Below are positions 1-8,396 of a DNA stretch of 64,000 nt, in pieces. How positions within the stretch are numbered: position 1 is the first letter of the stretch; each line of letters begins with the position of its first letter. Under the pieces are notes generated by a model. It was not told the DNA's origin and did no database searches. It worked only from the letters and a program-made list of their open reading frames with translations. The DNA comes from G963717155 sp963717155 (lineage in GTDB: Bacteria; Actinomycetota; Thermoleophilia; Gaiellales; JALYLC01), in contig OY970326.1 in assembly GCA_963717155.1 (NCBI GenBank), forward strand, positions 3,906,001-3,970,000. The letters run 5' to 3'. The translations under genes were made by a program, and so were the position numbers.

Positions 1-1
1 C

Positions 2-478
2 CACACCGGGTGGGGGTGCATGTCGACCGATCTCGTGCTGCGGGACGGCGGCACGATCATCTACTGCTCGCCTTCCCCGGGCGTCCACACCGAGGTCGGC
101 GACTTTCCGGGCCTCGCGCTGATGGACCTCATGAAGCCGTACATGCCGCCCACGCCTGCCAACTACGAGCAGGTCCTGCGCGACATCCACGCGCGGCAGA
201 TCCAGATGTGGGCCGGCTGCATCTGGGTACCCATCTACGAGGTGATGACGCGCAAGCACCTGACGATGGTCACGCTCGCGGAGAACCTCGAGATGGCTGC
301 CGATATCGGCATCGACGCGACGACCTCGCTCGACGAGGCGTTCGCGGCCGCGATGGCGAGGCACGGCGCTGACGCGAAGGTGGTCGTCCTGCCGTTCGCC
401 CGCTACCAGCTCCCGCGCAATGCGATCCACATGGCGCCGTCGGAGCCCCTGCATGTCCCGGAGCGCGCCCACGCCTGA
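2..478 (+). CDS. larA: LarA-family nickel-dependent racemase/epimerase, C-terminal part (gene starts before the window)
   Basis: This is the last 158 codons or so of a gene that enters from the left edge. The reading frame is open from base 2. A GGTIIYCSPSPG segment and a C-terminal KVVVLPFARYQLP strand resemble the C-terminal domain of LarA (DUF2088), which uses the nickel-pincer nucleotide for hydride transfer on 2-hydroxyacids. The cofactor-binding lysine and histidines lie upstream and cannot be seen. The presence of larB, larC and larE at the end of the same operon strongly supports the call. The substrate is unknown: LarA relatives act on lactate, malate, phenyllactate and sugar acids. 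The end overlaps the next gene by 26 bases, so the two are probably translated together. Confidence 0.72.
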   Translation, partial: HTGWGCMSTDLVLRDGGTIIYCSPSPGVHTEVGDFPGLALMDLMKPYMPPTPANYEQVLRDIHARQIQMWAGCIWVPIYEVMTRKHLTMVTLAENLEMAADIGIDATTSLDEAFAAAMARHGADAKVVVLPFARYQLPRNAIHMAPSEPLHVPERAHA

Positions 479-746
479 TCCCGGCGACAGGCCCGGCGAC
501 ATCCGCGGCTCGACGACGATCGTCGAGATACTGCGCATGTATCCGAACGGGGAGGCGGGTCGTCTGATGTCGCAGCTCGCGTGGCCGTGCGCGCACTGCG
601 GCGGCGCGTTCCGCGAGCCGCTCACGCTCGCGGCGAAGCGCCACGGCAACGACCCGCGCGCAGCCCTGACAGCGTTTCGCGCCCTCGCCCAGGGCGGCCC
701 GACGCCCGAGCAGATCGTCGAGGCACGGCGCAAGGTACCGAGGTGA
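453..746 (+). CDS. DUF1858-like small CxxC protein
   Basis: The gene encodes 97 residues. After about 20 polar residues comes STTIVEILRMYP, then a WPCAHCGGAF segment and AAKRHGND. This order matches the DUF1858 / hybrid-cluster-protein-associated disulfide domain, a small helical fold whose CxxC sits at a helix start and may be redox active or bind metal. I chose the ATG at 453 because it gives an overlap with the preceding LarA-like gene and keeps the whole domain. An ATG at 420 is also in frame. The stop overlaps the next start by four bases (GTGA). A DUF1858 protein between a nickel racemase and a molybdenum hydroxylase is unusual. It could be an electron or sulfur carrier, but that is inference. 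Confidence 0.6.
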   Translation: MSRSAPTPDPGDRPGDIRGSTTIVEILRMYPNGEAGRLMSQLAWPCAHCGGAFREPLTLAAKRHGNDPRAALTAFRALAQGGPTPEQIVEARRKVPR

Positions 747-3001
747 GTACGACCACTGCGAAGACGTTCGTCGGGCAGTCGGTCCTCCGGATCGAGGACG
801 AGGCGCTCCTGCGCGGTGACGGACGCTTCATGGACGACATCGAGCCCGTACCCCACGCCCGCCACGCGGCGATCGTCCGATCGCCGTTCGCCCACGCGCA
901 CATCAGGTCGGTCGATGTCTCCGCCGCGCTCGAGTTGCCCGGCGTCGTCGGCGTCGTGACCGCCGGGGAGATCGTCGGCATGTCGAGCCCGCTGCCGGCG
1001 GGAATTCCGGCAGGTCCCGCGTACTACGCCGCCGCGAACGGCACGGCTCGTTACATGGGCGAGCCGGTCGCGGTCGTCGTCGCGGAGTCGCGGTACGTCG
1101 CCGAGGACGCTGCCGAGCTCGTCGATGTCGACTACGAGCCGCTCCCGGTCGAGCAGGTCGAGGTGCACGAGCGCCACTTCGCCTACGGCGCCGCGGAGGA
1201 GGCCTTCGCGGCGGCGGACGTCGTCGTCGAAGGTCGCTTCGAGTTCCCGCGGTGGTCGTGCACGCCCGTCGAGTGCTATGGCGTCGTCGCGGACTGGCGC
1301 GGTGACGGCCTCACGGCATGGGCGAACTTCCAGGGACCCTTCACGCTGCACGGCGTCGCAGCCGCCGCCCTCGGTATCCCCGCTGCCAAGCTGCGCCTGC
1401 TGACCCCTCCCGACTCGGGCGGCTCGTTCGGCATCAAGTCGTCCGTGTACGTGTACGTCGTCCTGCTCGGCGTCGTCTCGCGCGTGCTCGGCGTGCCGGT
1501 CCGCTGGACCGAGGATCGCCTCGAACACCTTGCGGCGAGTGCCCACGCAACGGGACGGGTGACCCGCCTCGAGGCGGCGTTCGCGGCCGATGGCGAGCTG
1601 CTCGGCCTGCGCTACGACGCGCTCGAGGACGTCGGGGCATATGTCCGCGCGCCGGAGCCGGCGACGCTCTACCGCATGCACGGTTCGCTGTCCGGCGCCT
1701 ACCGCGTACGGAACATCGCAGCGCGCAACCGGGTCGCGGTGACCAACCGCTGCCCCACGGGTCTCAATCGGGGGTTCGGCGGGCCGCAGCTGTACCTCCC
1801 GCTCGAGCGAACGATGGACATCGCGGCGGCTCGCCTCGGACTCGATCCGGCGGAGCTGCGGCGGCGCAACCTCGTGACCGACTTCCCGTACACGACCGCG
1901 AGCGGCGCCGTCTACGACGCCGGCGACTACCTCGCCTGTCTCGAGCAGGCGCTCGACCTCGTCCGCTACGACGAGCGGCGGGCCGAGCAGGCCGCTGGCC
2001 GGCGGCTCGGCCTCGGCATCGCGTGCGTCGTCGAGCCGTCGATCTCGAACATGGGGTACATCACGCTTGCGCAGACGCCGGCCGAGCGCGCGACGACCCT
2101 CCCGAAGTCGGGCAACGTCGAGGGCTGCATCCTCACCGTCGGCCCGCACGGCGGCATCTCGGTCCGCATCTCCTCGACGCCGCAGGGCCAGGGACATCGC
2201 ACCGTGGCCGCGCAGATCGTGGCCGATCGGCTCGGCGTCACGCCCGAGGACGTCACCGTCATCGCCGAGATGGACACCTCGACGAACGCCTGGTCCGTGT
2301 CGTCCGGCGCGTACTCGTCCCGCTTCAGCGGTGTCGCCGCGCCCGCCGTCGCCCTTGCAGCCGACCGCGTGAGCGCCAAGATCGCCGCGATTCGCGATCA
2401 TCTCGGAGGCGACCTGTCGCTGCGCCGCGTGGCCGGGATCTGCCACTGGAACCCGAGCGCGCTGCCGGTCGGGATGGACCCGGGGCTCTCGGCCGTCGCG
2501 TACTACGCCGCCCCGAACCTCGAGGCGCCGGACGACGAGGATCGCATTGCGTCGTCAGCGGCGCACGGCCTGGTGGTCGACGTCGCAGTGGTCGAGGTCG
2601 ATGCCGCGACGGGACTGGTGCGGGTGCTCGACTACGTGACGGTGCACGACGCCGGGCGTCTGCTGAACCCGTTGATCGTGGACGGCCAGGTCCGCGGCGG
2701 GTTCGCGCACGGAGCCGCGGTCGCGCTCTTCGAGCGGATGCTGTATGACGACCAGGGTGCGCTGCTCACCGGCACGTTCATCGACTACCTCTGCCCGACC
2801 GCGGCGGACCTGCCCGCGATCACCATCGCGCACCGCGAGACGCCCTCGTCGATCTCGCCGCTGGGGGCCAAGGGCCTCGGCGAGGGCAACACGATGTCGG
2901 CCCCGGTCGCGATCGCCAACGCCGTCGCCGACGCGCTCGGCGTCGAGGACGTGGAGCTGCCGCTGACCCCGCCGCGCGTCTGGGAGCTGATGCAGCGATG
3001 A
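743..3001 (+). CDS. Molybdenum hydroxylase, large (molybdopterin-binding) subunit
   Basis: This is a 752-residue xanthine dehydrogenase / aldehyde oxidase family large subunit, intact. It begins VSTTTAKTFVGQSVLRIEDE with a GTG that overlaps the previous stop. The N-terminal ald_Xan_dh_C-like domain carries RFMDDIEPVPHARHAAIVRS. The Mo-pterin contact reads LNRGFGGPQLY, as in xanthine dehydrogenase rather than the AYRCSFR loop of form I CO dehydrogenase. The C-terminal KGLGEGNTMSAP segment holds the catalytic glutamate. These enzymes hydroxylate a carbon next to a heteroatom or carbonyl using water. Together with the next two genes it forms the usual L, M, S heterotrimer. The CoA ligase and hydratase downstream suggest the substrate is an aromatic or heterocyclic acid, which is inference. 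Confidence 0.88.
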   Translation: MSTTTAKTFVGQSVLRIEDEALLRGDGRFMDDIEPVPHARHAAIVRSPFAHAHIRSVDVSAALELPGVVGVVTAGEIVGMSSPLPAGIPAGPAYYAAANGTARYMGEPVAVVVAESRYVAEDAAELVDVDYEPLPVEQVEVHERHFAYGAAEEAFAAADVVVEGRFEFPRWSCTPVECYGVVADWRGDGLTAWANFQGPFTLHGVAAAALGIPAAKLRLLTPPDSGGSFGIKSSVYVYVVLLGVVSRVLGVPVRWTEDRLEHLAASAHATGRVTRLEAAFAADGELLGLRYDALEDVGAYVRAPEPATLYRMHGSLSGAYRVRNIAARNRVAVTNRCPTGLNRGFGGPQLYLPLERTMDIAAARLGLDPAELRRRNLVTDFPYTTASGAVYDAGDYLACLEQALDLVRYDERRAEQAAGRRLGLGIACVVEPSISNMGYITLAQTPAERATTLPKSGNVEGCILTVGPHGGISVRISSTPQGQGHRTVAAQIVADRLGVTPEDVTVIAEMDTSTNAWSVSSGAYSSRFSGVAAPAVALAADRVSAKIAAIRDHLGGDLSLRRVAGICHWNPSALPVGMDPGLSAVAYYAAPNLEAPDDEDRIASSAAHGLVVDVAVVEVDAATGLVRVLDYVTVHDAGRLLNPLIVDGQVRGGFAHGAAVALFERMLYDDQGALLTGTFIDYLCPTAADLPAITIAHRETPSSISPLGAKGLGEGNTMSAPVAIANAVADALGVEDVELPLTPPRVWELMQR

Positions 3002-3807
3002 AGCCCGCGCCGTTCCTCTACGAGCGTCCCACCAGCGTCGAGGAGACCGTCGCGCTGCTGCGCGAGCACGGCGACGAGGCCAAGGTGCTCGCCGGTGGCC
3101 AGTCGCTCGTGCCGTTGCTCAACCTGCGCCTGTCACGGCCGGCGGTGCTCGTCGACATCAACCGCGTCGAGGGCCTCGACCGTCACGAGGGCAGCACGCG
3201 TGGGGGCGACCGTACGTCAGCGCGGCTTCGCTGGAGTTCCCCTCGTCGCCCTGGCGCTGCCCTTCGTCGGCCACCTCGTCACCCGCAACCGCGGCACGAT
3301 CGGTGGATCGATCGCCCACGCCGACGCGAGCGCGGAGCTGCCGCTCTGTCTGCGTCGTGCTCGACGGGACCGTGCGCACGTCGGCCGGCCGCGAGCTGCG
3401 GGGTGAGGAGTTCTTCGTCTCGCACTACACGACGGCTGCTCGAGCCCGACGAGCTGCTGCTGGAGACCACGTGGCCGCAGGGCGGCGCCGTCGGCTTCGC
3501 CGAGTTCGCACTCCGCCACGGCGACTTCGCGCTCGCGGCCTGCGCGTGCTCGCTCGGGATCGTGGACGGGACGATCGTGGACGCGCGCGTCGGGGTCGGC
3601 GCAGTCGTCGAGCGCCCGACCCTGCTCGAGCTCGATCTGGCGGGAGCTCCGGCGACCCCCGAGACGGCGCGCGAGGCGGGCGGGCGGGCGACTGCGGTCG
3701 TCGATCCCTTCGGAAACCAGCACGCCACGGCCGCGTACCTGCGCTCGCTGACCGGAACGGTCGTCGAGCGCGCGCTGACCCAGGCGTTCGGACAGGCGGC
3801 GGCGTGA
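2998..3807 (+). CDS. Molybdenum hydroxylase, FAD-binding (medium) subunit, three frameshifts
   Basis: The gene encodes about 270 residues of a CoxM-like FAD subunit that passes electrons from the iron-sulfur subunit to an acceptor. The two FAD signatures are present, AGGQSLVPLLNLRL near residue 32 and TIGGSIAHADASAELP near residue 100. The reading frame is broken three times, near 3205, 3356 and 3440, and moves forward one step each time so that it returns to the starting frame. The final part LLEPDELLLETTWP through VDPFGNQHA is a normal CoxM C-terminus. Start ATG overlaps the large-subunit stop, and the end overlaps the small-subunit GTG. Because both ends keep exact coupling, the internal shifts look like base-calling errors rather than decay. 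Confidence 0.85.
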   Translation: MKPAPFLYERPTSVEETVALLREHGDEAKVLAGGQSLVPLLNLRLSRPAVLVDINRVEGLDRHEGSTRGGDRTSARLRWSSPRRPGAALRRPPRHPQPRHDRWIDRPRRRERGAAALSASCSTGPCARRPAASCGVRSSSSRTTRRLLEPDELLLETTWPQGGAVGFAEFALRHGDFALAACACSLGIVDGTIVDARVGVGAVVERPTLLELDLAGAPATPETAREAGGRATAVVDPFGNQHATAAYLRSLTGTVVERALTQAFGQAAA

Positions 3808-4242
3808 TCAGGCTGCGCGTGAACGGCAGCGACCGACGCGCCGAGATCGAGCCGCGCCTCCTCCTGAGCGACTTCCTGCGACACGAGCTCGGCCTGACCG
3901 GCACCCACGTCGGCTGCGAGCACGGGGTCTGCGGTGCGTGCACGGTCGAGCTCGACGGCGTCGCAGTGCGCTCGTGCCTGATGCTGGCCGTGCAGGCGGA
4001 CGGCTGCGACGTGCGCACGGTCGAGGGCCTGCCGTGGGGCCCGCTGCACGAGGCCTTCCGCCGTCATCACGCGTTGCAGTGCGGCTTCTGCACGCCTGGC
4101 ATCCTGATGGCGGCGACCGACCTCCTGGCGCGGGGCAGCGCCGACCCGTGCAGAGATCGTCGACATGCTCTCGGGGCACCTCTGCCGCTGCACGGGCTAC
4201 ACGCCGATCGTCGATGCGATCGAGGAGGTGGCGCGGCAATGA
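3804..4242 (+). CDS. Molybdenum hydroxylase, [2Fe-2S] (small) subunit, one frameshift
   Basis: The small subunit has about 145 residues and two [2Fe-2S] clusters. The N-terminal plant-ferredoxin-type cluster uses GCEHGVCGACTV plus a later cysteine in VRSCLML. The C-terminal helical domain uses CGFCTPG and, after a frameshift near 4148, CRCTGY. The frame after the shift reads AEIVDMLSGHLCRCTGYTPI and ends with VARQ, so the family C-terminus is complete. It receives electrons from the molybdenum site and hands them to the FAD subunit. The start GTG overlaps the medium-subunit stop, and the TGA overlaps the ATG of the ligase gene. Confidence 0.87.
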
Positions 4243-5624
4243 ATCTCGCGCGATCCCTGCTCGTCGCGTGCGAACGGTTCCCGGAGCAGGAGGCGTTCCC
4301 GGGCATCCGCTATCGCGAGCTGCTCCCGCGCGTCCAGCGCATCGCCGGCGGTCTCGCCGTCGAGCCGGGCGAGCGGGTCGCGCTGATCCTCGACAACCGC
4401 GTCGAGACGGCGCTCCTGTACTGGGCAGCGCAGTGGGCGGGCGCGGTCGCCGTGCCCCTCTCGTGGCGCCTCTCCCGCGAGGAGCTCGACTACTGCCTGG
4501 GCGACTGCGGCGCCACGCGAACGCAGACCGATGGCGATCCGCTGCCCGACGGTCCTCCGCACGCCGGAGCGCTCGACCGGGACGAGCGGGAGCCGTCGCT
4601 GATCCTCTACACCTCGGGCACGACCGGTCGGCCGAAGGGCGTCCCGCGCTCGCACCGCGCCGACCGCGCCGCGGCGCTCTCGCAGGTCATCCACCACGGC
4701 TACGGCACCGGCGAGCGGACGCTCGGCGTCATGCCTCTGTACCACACGATGGGCATCCACACGCTGCTCGCCATGCACCTGGTCGGCGGTTGCTTCGTCC
4801 CGCAGGCGCGCTTCGACCCGTCGGCGGCGCTCGAGCTCGTCGCCGCACAGCGCATCAGCGCGCTGTACCTCGCACCGACCCTGTTCTTCGACCTGCTCGA
4901 GCAGCTCGCCCGCACGCGCGTCGACACCTCGTCGGTGCGCGCGCTCGCGTACGCGGGGGCGGCGATGACGTCGACCCTCGTCGAGCGCTGCTGCCAGGAG
5001 CTCGACCCGGAGATCTTCGTCAACCACTACGGGTCGACCGAGATCTACACGTGCACGATCGGGACCGATCAGCGGCGCAAGCCGGGCTGCGCGGGACGTC
5101 CCGCGGTCAACACGCGCATGCGGTTGACCGAGGCCGGCGAGATCTGCATCCACCTCTCCTCCGACGAGGCCTTCGCGGGCTACTGGAACCGTCCCGACGC
5201 CGATGCCAAGGCGATCCAGGACGGCTGGTACTCGACGGGCGACACCGGCCACCTCGATGAGGACGGCGATCTCTGGATCGACGGCCGGGTTGACGACATG
5301 ATCGTCTCGGGAGGCGAGAACATCCATCCGCTCGAGGTGGAGGATGTCATCGCGCGCCATCCGAGGATCGCCGAGGTTGCCGTGATCGGCGTGGCCGACG
5401 AGCGGTGGGGGCAGCGAGTCGTGGCCGTGGTCGTAGGCGAGGCGACGGCCGAGGAGCTCGATCGCCACTGCCTCGCCTCTCCCCTCGCGCGCTTCAAGCG
5501 GCCCCGCGAGTACCGGTTTGCTGACACGCTCCCCAAGAGCGCGTCCGGGAAGATACTGCGCCGGGTGATCAGGGACGAGCTGGGCGCGTCCGCGGACGAT
5601 CCGAGGCACAGGGAGCAGGTGTGA
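4239..5624 (+). CDS. Acyl-CoA synthetase (ANL superfamily), probably an aromatic or aliphatic acid:CoA ligase
   Basis: An intact 461-residue adenylate-forming enzyme, slightly shorter than most family members (500 to 550). It would activate a carboxylic acid with ATP and join it to coenzyme A. Visible motifs are LILYTSGTTGRPKGVP (P-loop, near residue 125), HYGSTEIYTC (A5), YSTGDTGHL (A7), DDMIVSGGENIHPLEVE (A8 hinge) and a final KSASGKILRR with the catalytic lysine. The substrate cannot be read from sequence. The place between a molybdenum hydroxylase and an enoyl-CoA hydratase suggests that the hydroxylated acid, or its product, is carried on as a CoA thioester. It starts and ends in four-base overlaps. 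Confidence 0.85.
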   Translation: MNLARSLLVACERFPEQEAFPGIRYRELLPRVQRIAGGLAVEPGERVALILDNRVETALLYWAAQWAGAVAVPLSWRLSREELDYCLGDCGATRTQTDGDPLPDGPPHAGALDRDEREPSLILYTSGTTGRPKGVPRSHRADRAAALSQVIHHGYGTGERTLGVMPLYHTMGIHTLLAMHLVGGCFVPQARFDPSAALELVAAQRISALYLAPTLFFDLLEQLARTRVDTSSVRALAYAGAAMTSTLVERCCQELDPEIFVNHYGSTEIYTCTIGTDQRRKPGCAGRPAVNTRMRLTEAGEICIHLSSDEAFAGYWNRPDADAKAIQDGWYSTGDTGHLDEDGDLWIDGRVDDMIVSGGENIHPLEVEDVIARHPRIAEVAVIGVADERWGQRVVAVVVGEATAEELDRHCLASPLARFKRPREYRFADTLPKSASGKILRRVIRDELGASADDPRHREQV

Positions 5625-6400
5625 CCGACTACGACGGCTTTCGGCTCGAACGCGACGAGGCTCGCGAGACTGGCCACGATCACGCTCGACGTGCCCGGCA
5701 AGTACAACCGCGTGTCGATGGCCGCTCGAGGGCAGCTCGCGGGACTCCTCGCCGAGCTCGACGCCGACGACTCGGTCGGCTTCGTGGTGCTCGCGGGCGC
5801 GGGCGGCGCGTTCACGGCGGGTGGCGACATCGCCGGCTTCCTCGCCGCCTCGCCCTGGGAGGTCTCCCAGCTCGCGCACAACGTCGCGGCCCCCGAGCGC
5901 TGCTCGAAGGTCGTCGTGGCCGCACTCCGGGGGTTCGTCTTCGGCGTGGGCTTCGAGCTCGCGCTCGCGTGCGACTTCCGCCTCGCCGCGAGCGATGTCC
6001 AGCTCGCGCTGCCCGAGGCCACCATCGGCATGATCCCGGGCTCCGGTGGAAGCCAGCGACTGGCACGTATGATCGGTCTCGGCCGCGCGAAGGACATGGT
6101 GATGCGCGGCCGTCGCATCGGCGCAGAGGAGGCGCTCTCGCTCGGACTCGTCACCCAGGTCGTCGAGCCGGACGATCTCGACTCGTCGGTCGAGCGTCTG
6201 ATCGACGAGCTGTCGCAGCGCTCGCCCCTGGCGCTGCGCATGGCGAAGCGCGTGCTCAATCTGAGCTACGAGGGGCCGCTGCACGTCGGCCTCGAGGTCG
6301 AGGGACTCGCGTACGGCCTGCTGCGCAGCTCAGCTCGGACTTCCGCGAAGGTGTCGAGGCGTTCGTCGAGAAGCGGCCACCGACCTTCACAGGCGAATGA
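5621..6400 (+). CDS. Enoyl-CoA hydratase/isomerase family protein, two frameshifts
   Basis: The protein has about 259 residues of the crotonase fold. TAGGDIAGF and the second oxyanion-hole segment PGSGGSQRLARMIG are clear, and LALACDFRLA lies between them. Two breaks occur. Near 5660 one extra base separates the N-terminus from LATITLDVPGKYNRVS, and near 6335 the frame changes again before DFREGVEAFVEKR, the usual C-terminus of this family. It would hydrate or isomerise an unsaturated CoA thioester made by the upstream ligase. The GTG start overlaps the ligase stop and the TGA overlaps the larB start. Confidence 0.83.
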   Translation: MTDYDGFRLERDEARETGHDHARRARQVQPRVDGRSRAARGTPRRARRRRLGRLRGARGRGRRVHGGWRHRRLPRRLALGGLPARAQRRGPRALLEGRRGRTPGVRLRRGLRARARVRLPPRRERCPARAARGHHRHDPGLRWKPATGTYDRSRPREGHGDARPSHRRRGGALARTRHPGRRAGRSRLVGRASDRRAVAALAPGAAHGEARAQSELRGAAARRPRGRGTRVRPAAQLSSDFREGVEAFVEKRPPTFTGE

Positions 6401-7189
6401 CGACGTCCCAGCGAACGGGGCTCACCGGCGACGTCGAGCAGCTGCTCGAGGCCGTCTCGGCGGGTCGGCTCGACGTCGCGGCCGCGCTCGAGCAGCTCGC
6501 GCAGCTCCCGTTCCGCGACCTCGGCTTCGCGCGCGTGGACACGCACCGCGAGCTGCGCCAGGGCGCGCCCGAGGCGGTGCTGGCCGAGGGCAAGACGCAC
6601 GAGGAGGTCGCGCAGATCGTCGCGCGCGCTGCTCGACGGAGGTGCCGGCAGCATCCTGGTGACACGCGCCGACGCGGAGATGCGGGCGGCCGTCCGGACA
6701 GGTCGGCGACGGCTGGGAGGAGCACGAGCGAGCGCGCTGCGCCTGGATCGCGCGCGCGCTGCCGGCGCGGTTCGCGGGCACGTCGTGATCGTGTCGGCCG
6801 GCACCTCCGACGGGCCGGCGGTGCACGAGGCGCGCATCCGCGCCGAGCTGCTGGGCACGCGCGGTCACCGTGCACGAGGACGCCGGCGTCGCCGGACTCC
6901 ACCGCCTCACGCCCGCACTGCCCGACCTGCAGCACGCCGACTGCGTGATCGCCGTCGCCGGCATGGACGCGGCACTCGCCTCCGTCGTCGGCGGCCTCAC
7001 TCCCGCGCCGGTGATCGGCGTGCCGACGTCGACCGGCTACGGCAGCGCGTTCGGCGGAGTCTCGGCGTTGCTCGCGATGCTCAACTCGTGTGCGGCGGCA
7101 CTCGCCGTCGTCAACATCGACGACGGCTTCGGGGCCGGGACGATCGCCGCCACGCATCGCGCGGCGTGCGGCCGTGGAGGACGCGGTGA
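6397..7189 (+). CDS. larB: LarB, pyridinium-3,5-bisthiocarboxylate mononucleotide synthesis carboxylase/hydrolase, frameshifted
   Basis: LarB carboxylates nicotinic acid adenine dinucleotide and cleaves its phosphoanhydride, the first step to the nickel-pincer cofactor. About 264 residues are encoded, the usual size. Reading across at least four breaks gives EQLAQLPFRDLGFARVDTH, ILVTRADAEM, VIVSAGTSDGPAVHEA, HEDAGVAGLHRL, AVAGMDAALASVVGGL and a final LLAMLNSCAAALAVVN. The C-terminal AIR-carboxylase-like part (PurE fold) is well conserved. The ATG overlaps the hydratase stop, and the stop overlaps the larC GTG by four bases. The density of breaks here is among the highest in the window. Confidence 0.86.
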
Positions 7190-8396
7190 TCCTGTACATC
7201 GATTGCGTCGGCGGGGTCGCCGGCGACATGCTGCTCGGCGCGCTGCTGGATGCGGGCGCGGATGCCGACGAGGTCCGGGCGGCCCTGGCGGCAACCGGCG
7301 TTGCCGGGCTCGACCTGCGGCTCGACGCGCGTCGAGCGGCACGGCATCGCGGCGACGCACGTCGACGTCGTCGCGCCGCCGAGCACGTGCATCGGACCTG
7401 GCGCGACGTGCGCGAGATCGTCGAGGCGGCATCGCTGGCCGCCGTGGCCGCGATGCGCGCGCGCTCGACGCATTCCGCCGACTCGCGCGTGGCCGAGGGA
7501 CTGATCCACCGGCTCCCGCCCGACGAGGTGCAGCTTCCACGAGGTCGGCTCGCTCGACGCGATCGGGGACGTCGTCGGGGTCTGCGTCGCGGCTGCCTCG
7601 CTCGGCGCCGACGAGATCGCGTGCTCGCCGCTGCCGACCTCGCGAGGGTTCGTGCGCGCGGCACATGGCCGGCTTCCCCTGCCGGCACCGGCGACGCTCG
7701 AGATTCTGCGGGAGGCCGGGTGCGCCGCTCGTGCCCCTCGAGGTCGGCGTGGAGCTCGTGACGCCGACCGGTGCGGCGCTCGTGGCCGCGCTCGCGACGA
7801 CGTTCGGCGCCTACCCCGCGATGGTGCCGCGCCAGATCGGGTACGGGGCCGGAACGAGGGATCCCGAGGAGTGCCGAACCTCGTCCGCGTCGTCGTCGGC
7901 GACGCGCCCGGTCGGCCTCGCTCGGGCCGAATCGGCCGATCTACCTCATCGAGGCGAACATCGACGATCTCTCGCCCGAGCTCGTTCCCGACGCCGCCGC
8001 CGCCGCCAGCGAGGCCGGGGCGCTCGACGTCTGGACGGTGCCCGCGCAGATGAAGAAGGGACGCCCGGGCTTCGTGATGTGCGCGCTCGCGCGGCCGCCC
8101 GAGCGCGAGGCGGTCGCCGAGATCGCTCCTGCGCCACACGAGCACGCTCGGCGTGCGCATCGCGCGCTTCGACCGCTACGAGCTCGAGCGCGACTTGGTC
8201 ACCGTCGACGTCGCCGGGCGGCGACGGTGCGCGTCAAGCGCGGCTGGCTCGGCGGCGAGCTCGTCAACCTCGCGCCGGAGCACGACGACTGCGCTGCGGC
8301 TCGCGGCACGGATCGGCCGACCGGTGCAGACCGTCTGGGCAAGCGCGCTCGCCGCCGCCGAGCGAGCGGGGGAGACGATGGCAACGCACGACGTGA
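7186..8396 (+). CDS. larC: LarC, nickel insertion protein (CTP-dependent cyclometallase), many frameshifts
   Basis: LarC inserts nickel into the pyridinium bisthiocarboxylate nucleotide in a CTP-dependent step. Despite at least six frame changes the family order can be rebuilt: ILYIDCVGGVAGDMLLGALL at the start, EGLIHRLPPDEVQL, ADEIACSPLPTSRG, LEVGVELVTPTGAALV, YLIEANIDDLSPEL, WTVPAQMKKGRPGFVM, and GWLGGELVNLAPEHDDC near the end. The total is about 400 residues, normal for an unsplit LarC. In some lactobacilli larC is split by a programmed frameshift, but here breaks are scattered and most neighbouring genes have them too, so error is the simpler reading. The exact stop is uncertain; 8396 lies inside the start of larE. 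Confidence 0.83.

Noticed and set aside
581..742. Upstream extension of the molybdenum hydroxylase large subunit
   Set aside because: The frame is open but encodes arginine-rich sequence in the shadow of the DUF1858-like gene; GTG 743 gives the family N-terminus and a four-base overlap.
743..4242. Form I carbon monoxide dehydrogenase
   Set aside because: The AYRCSFR active-site loop is absent; the contact reads RGFGGPQ, as in xanthine dehydrogenase-type enzymes.
7186..8396. Programmed ribosomal frameshift in larC as known from lactobacilli
   Set aside because: There are several scattered breaks here and the same kind occur in most neighbouring genes, so no single programmed site is supported.
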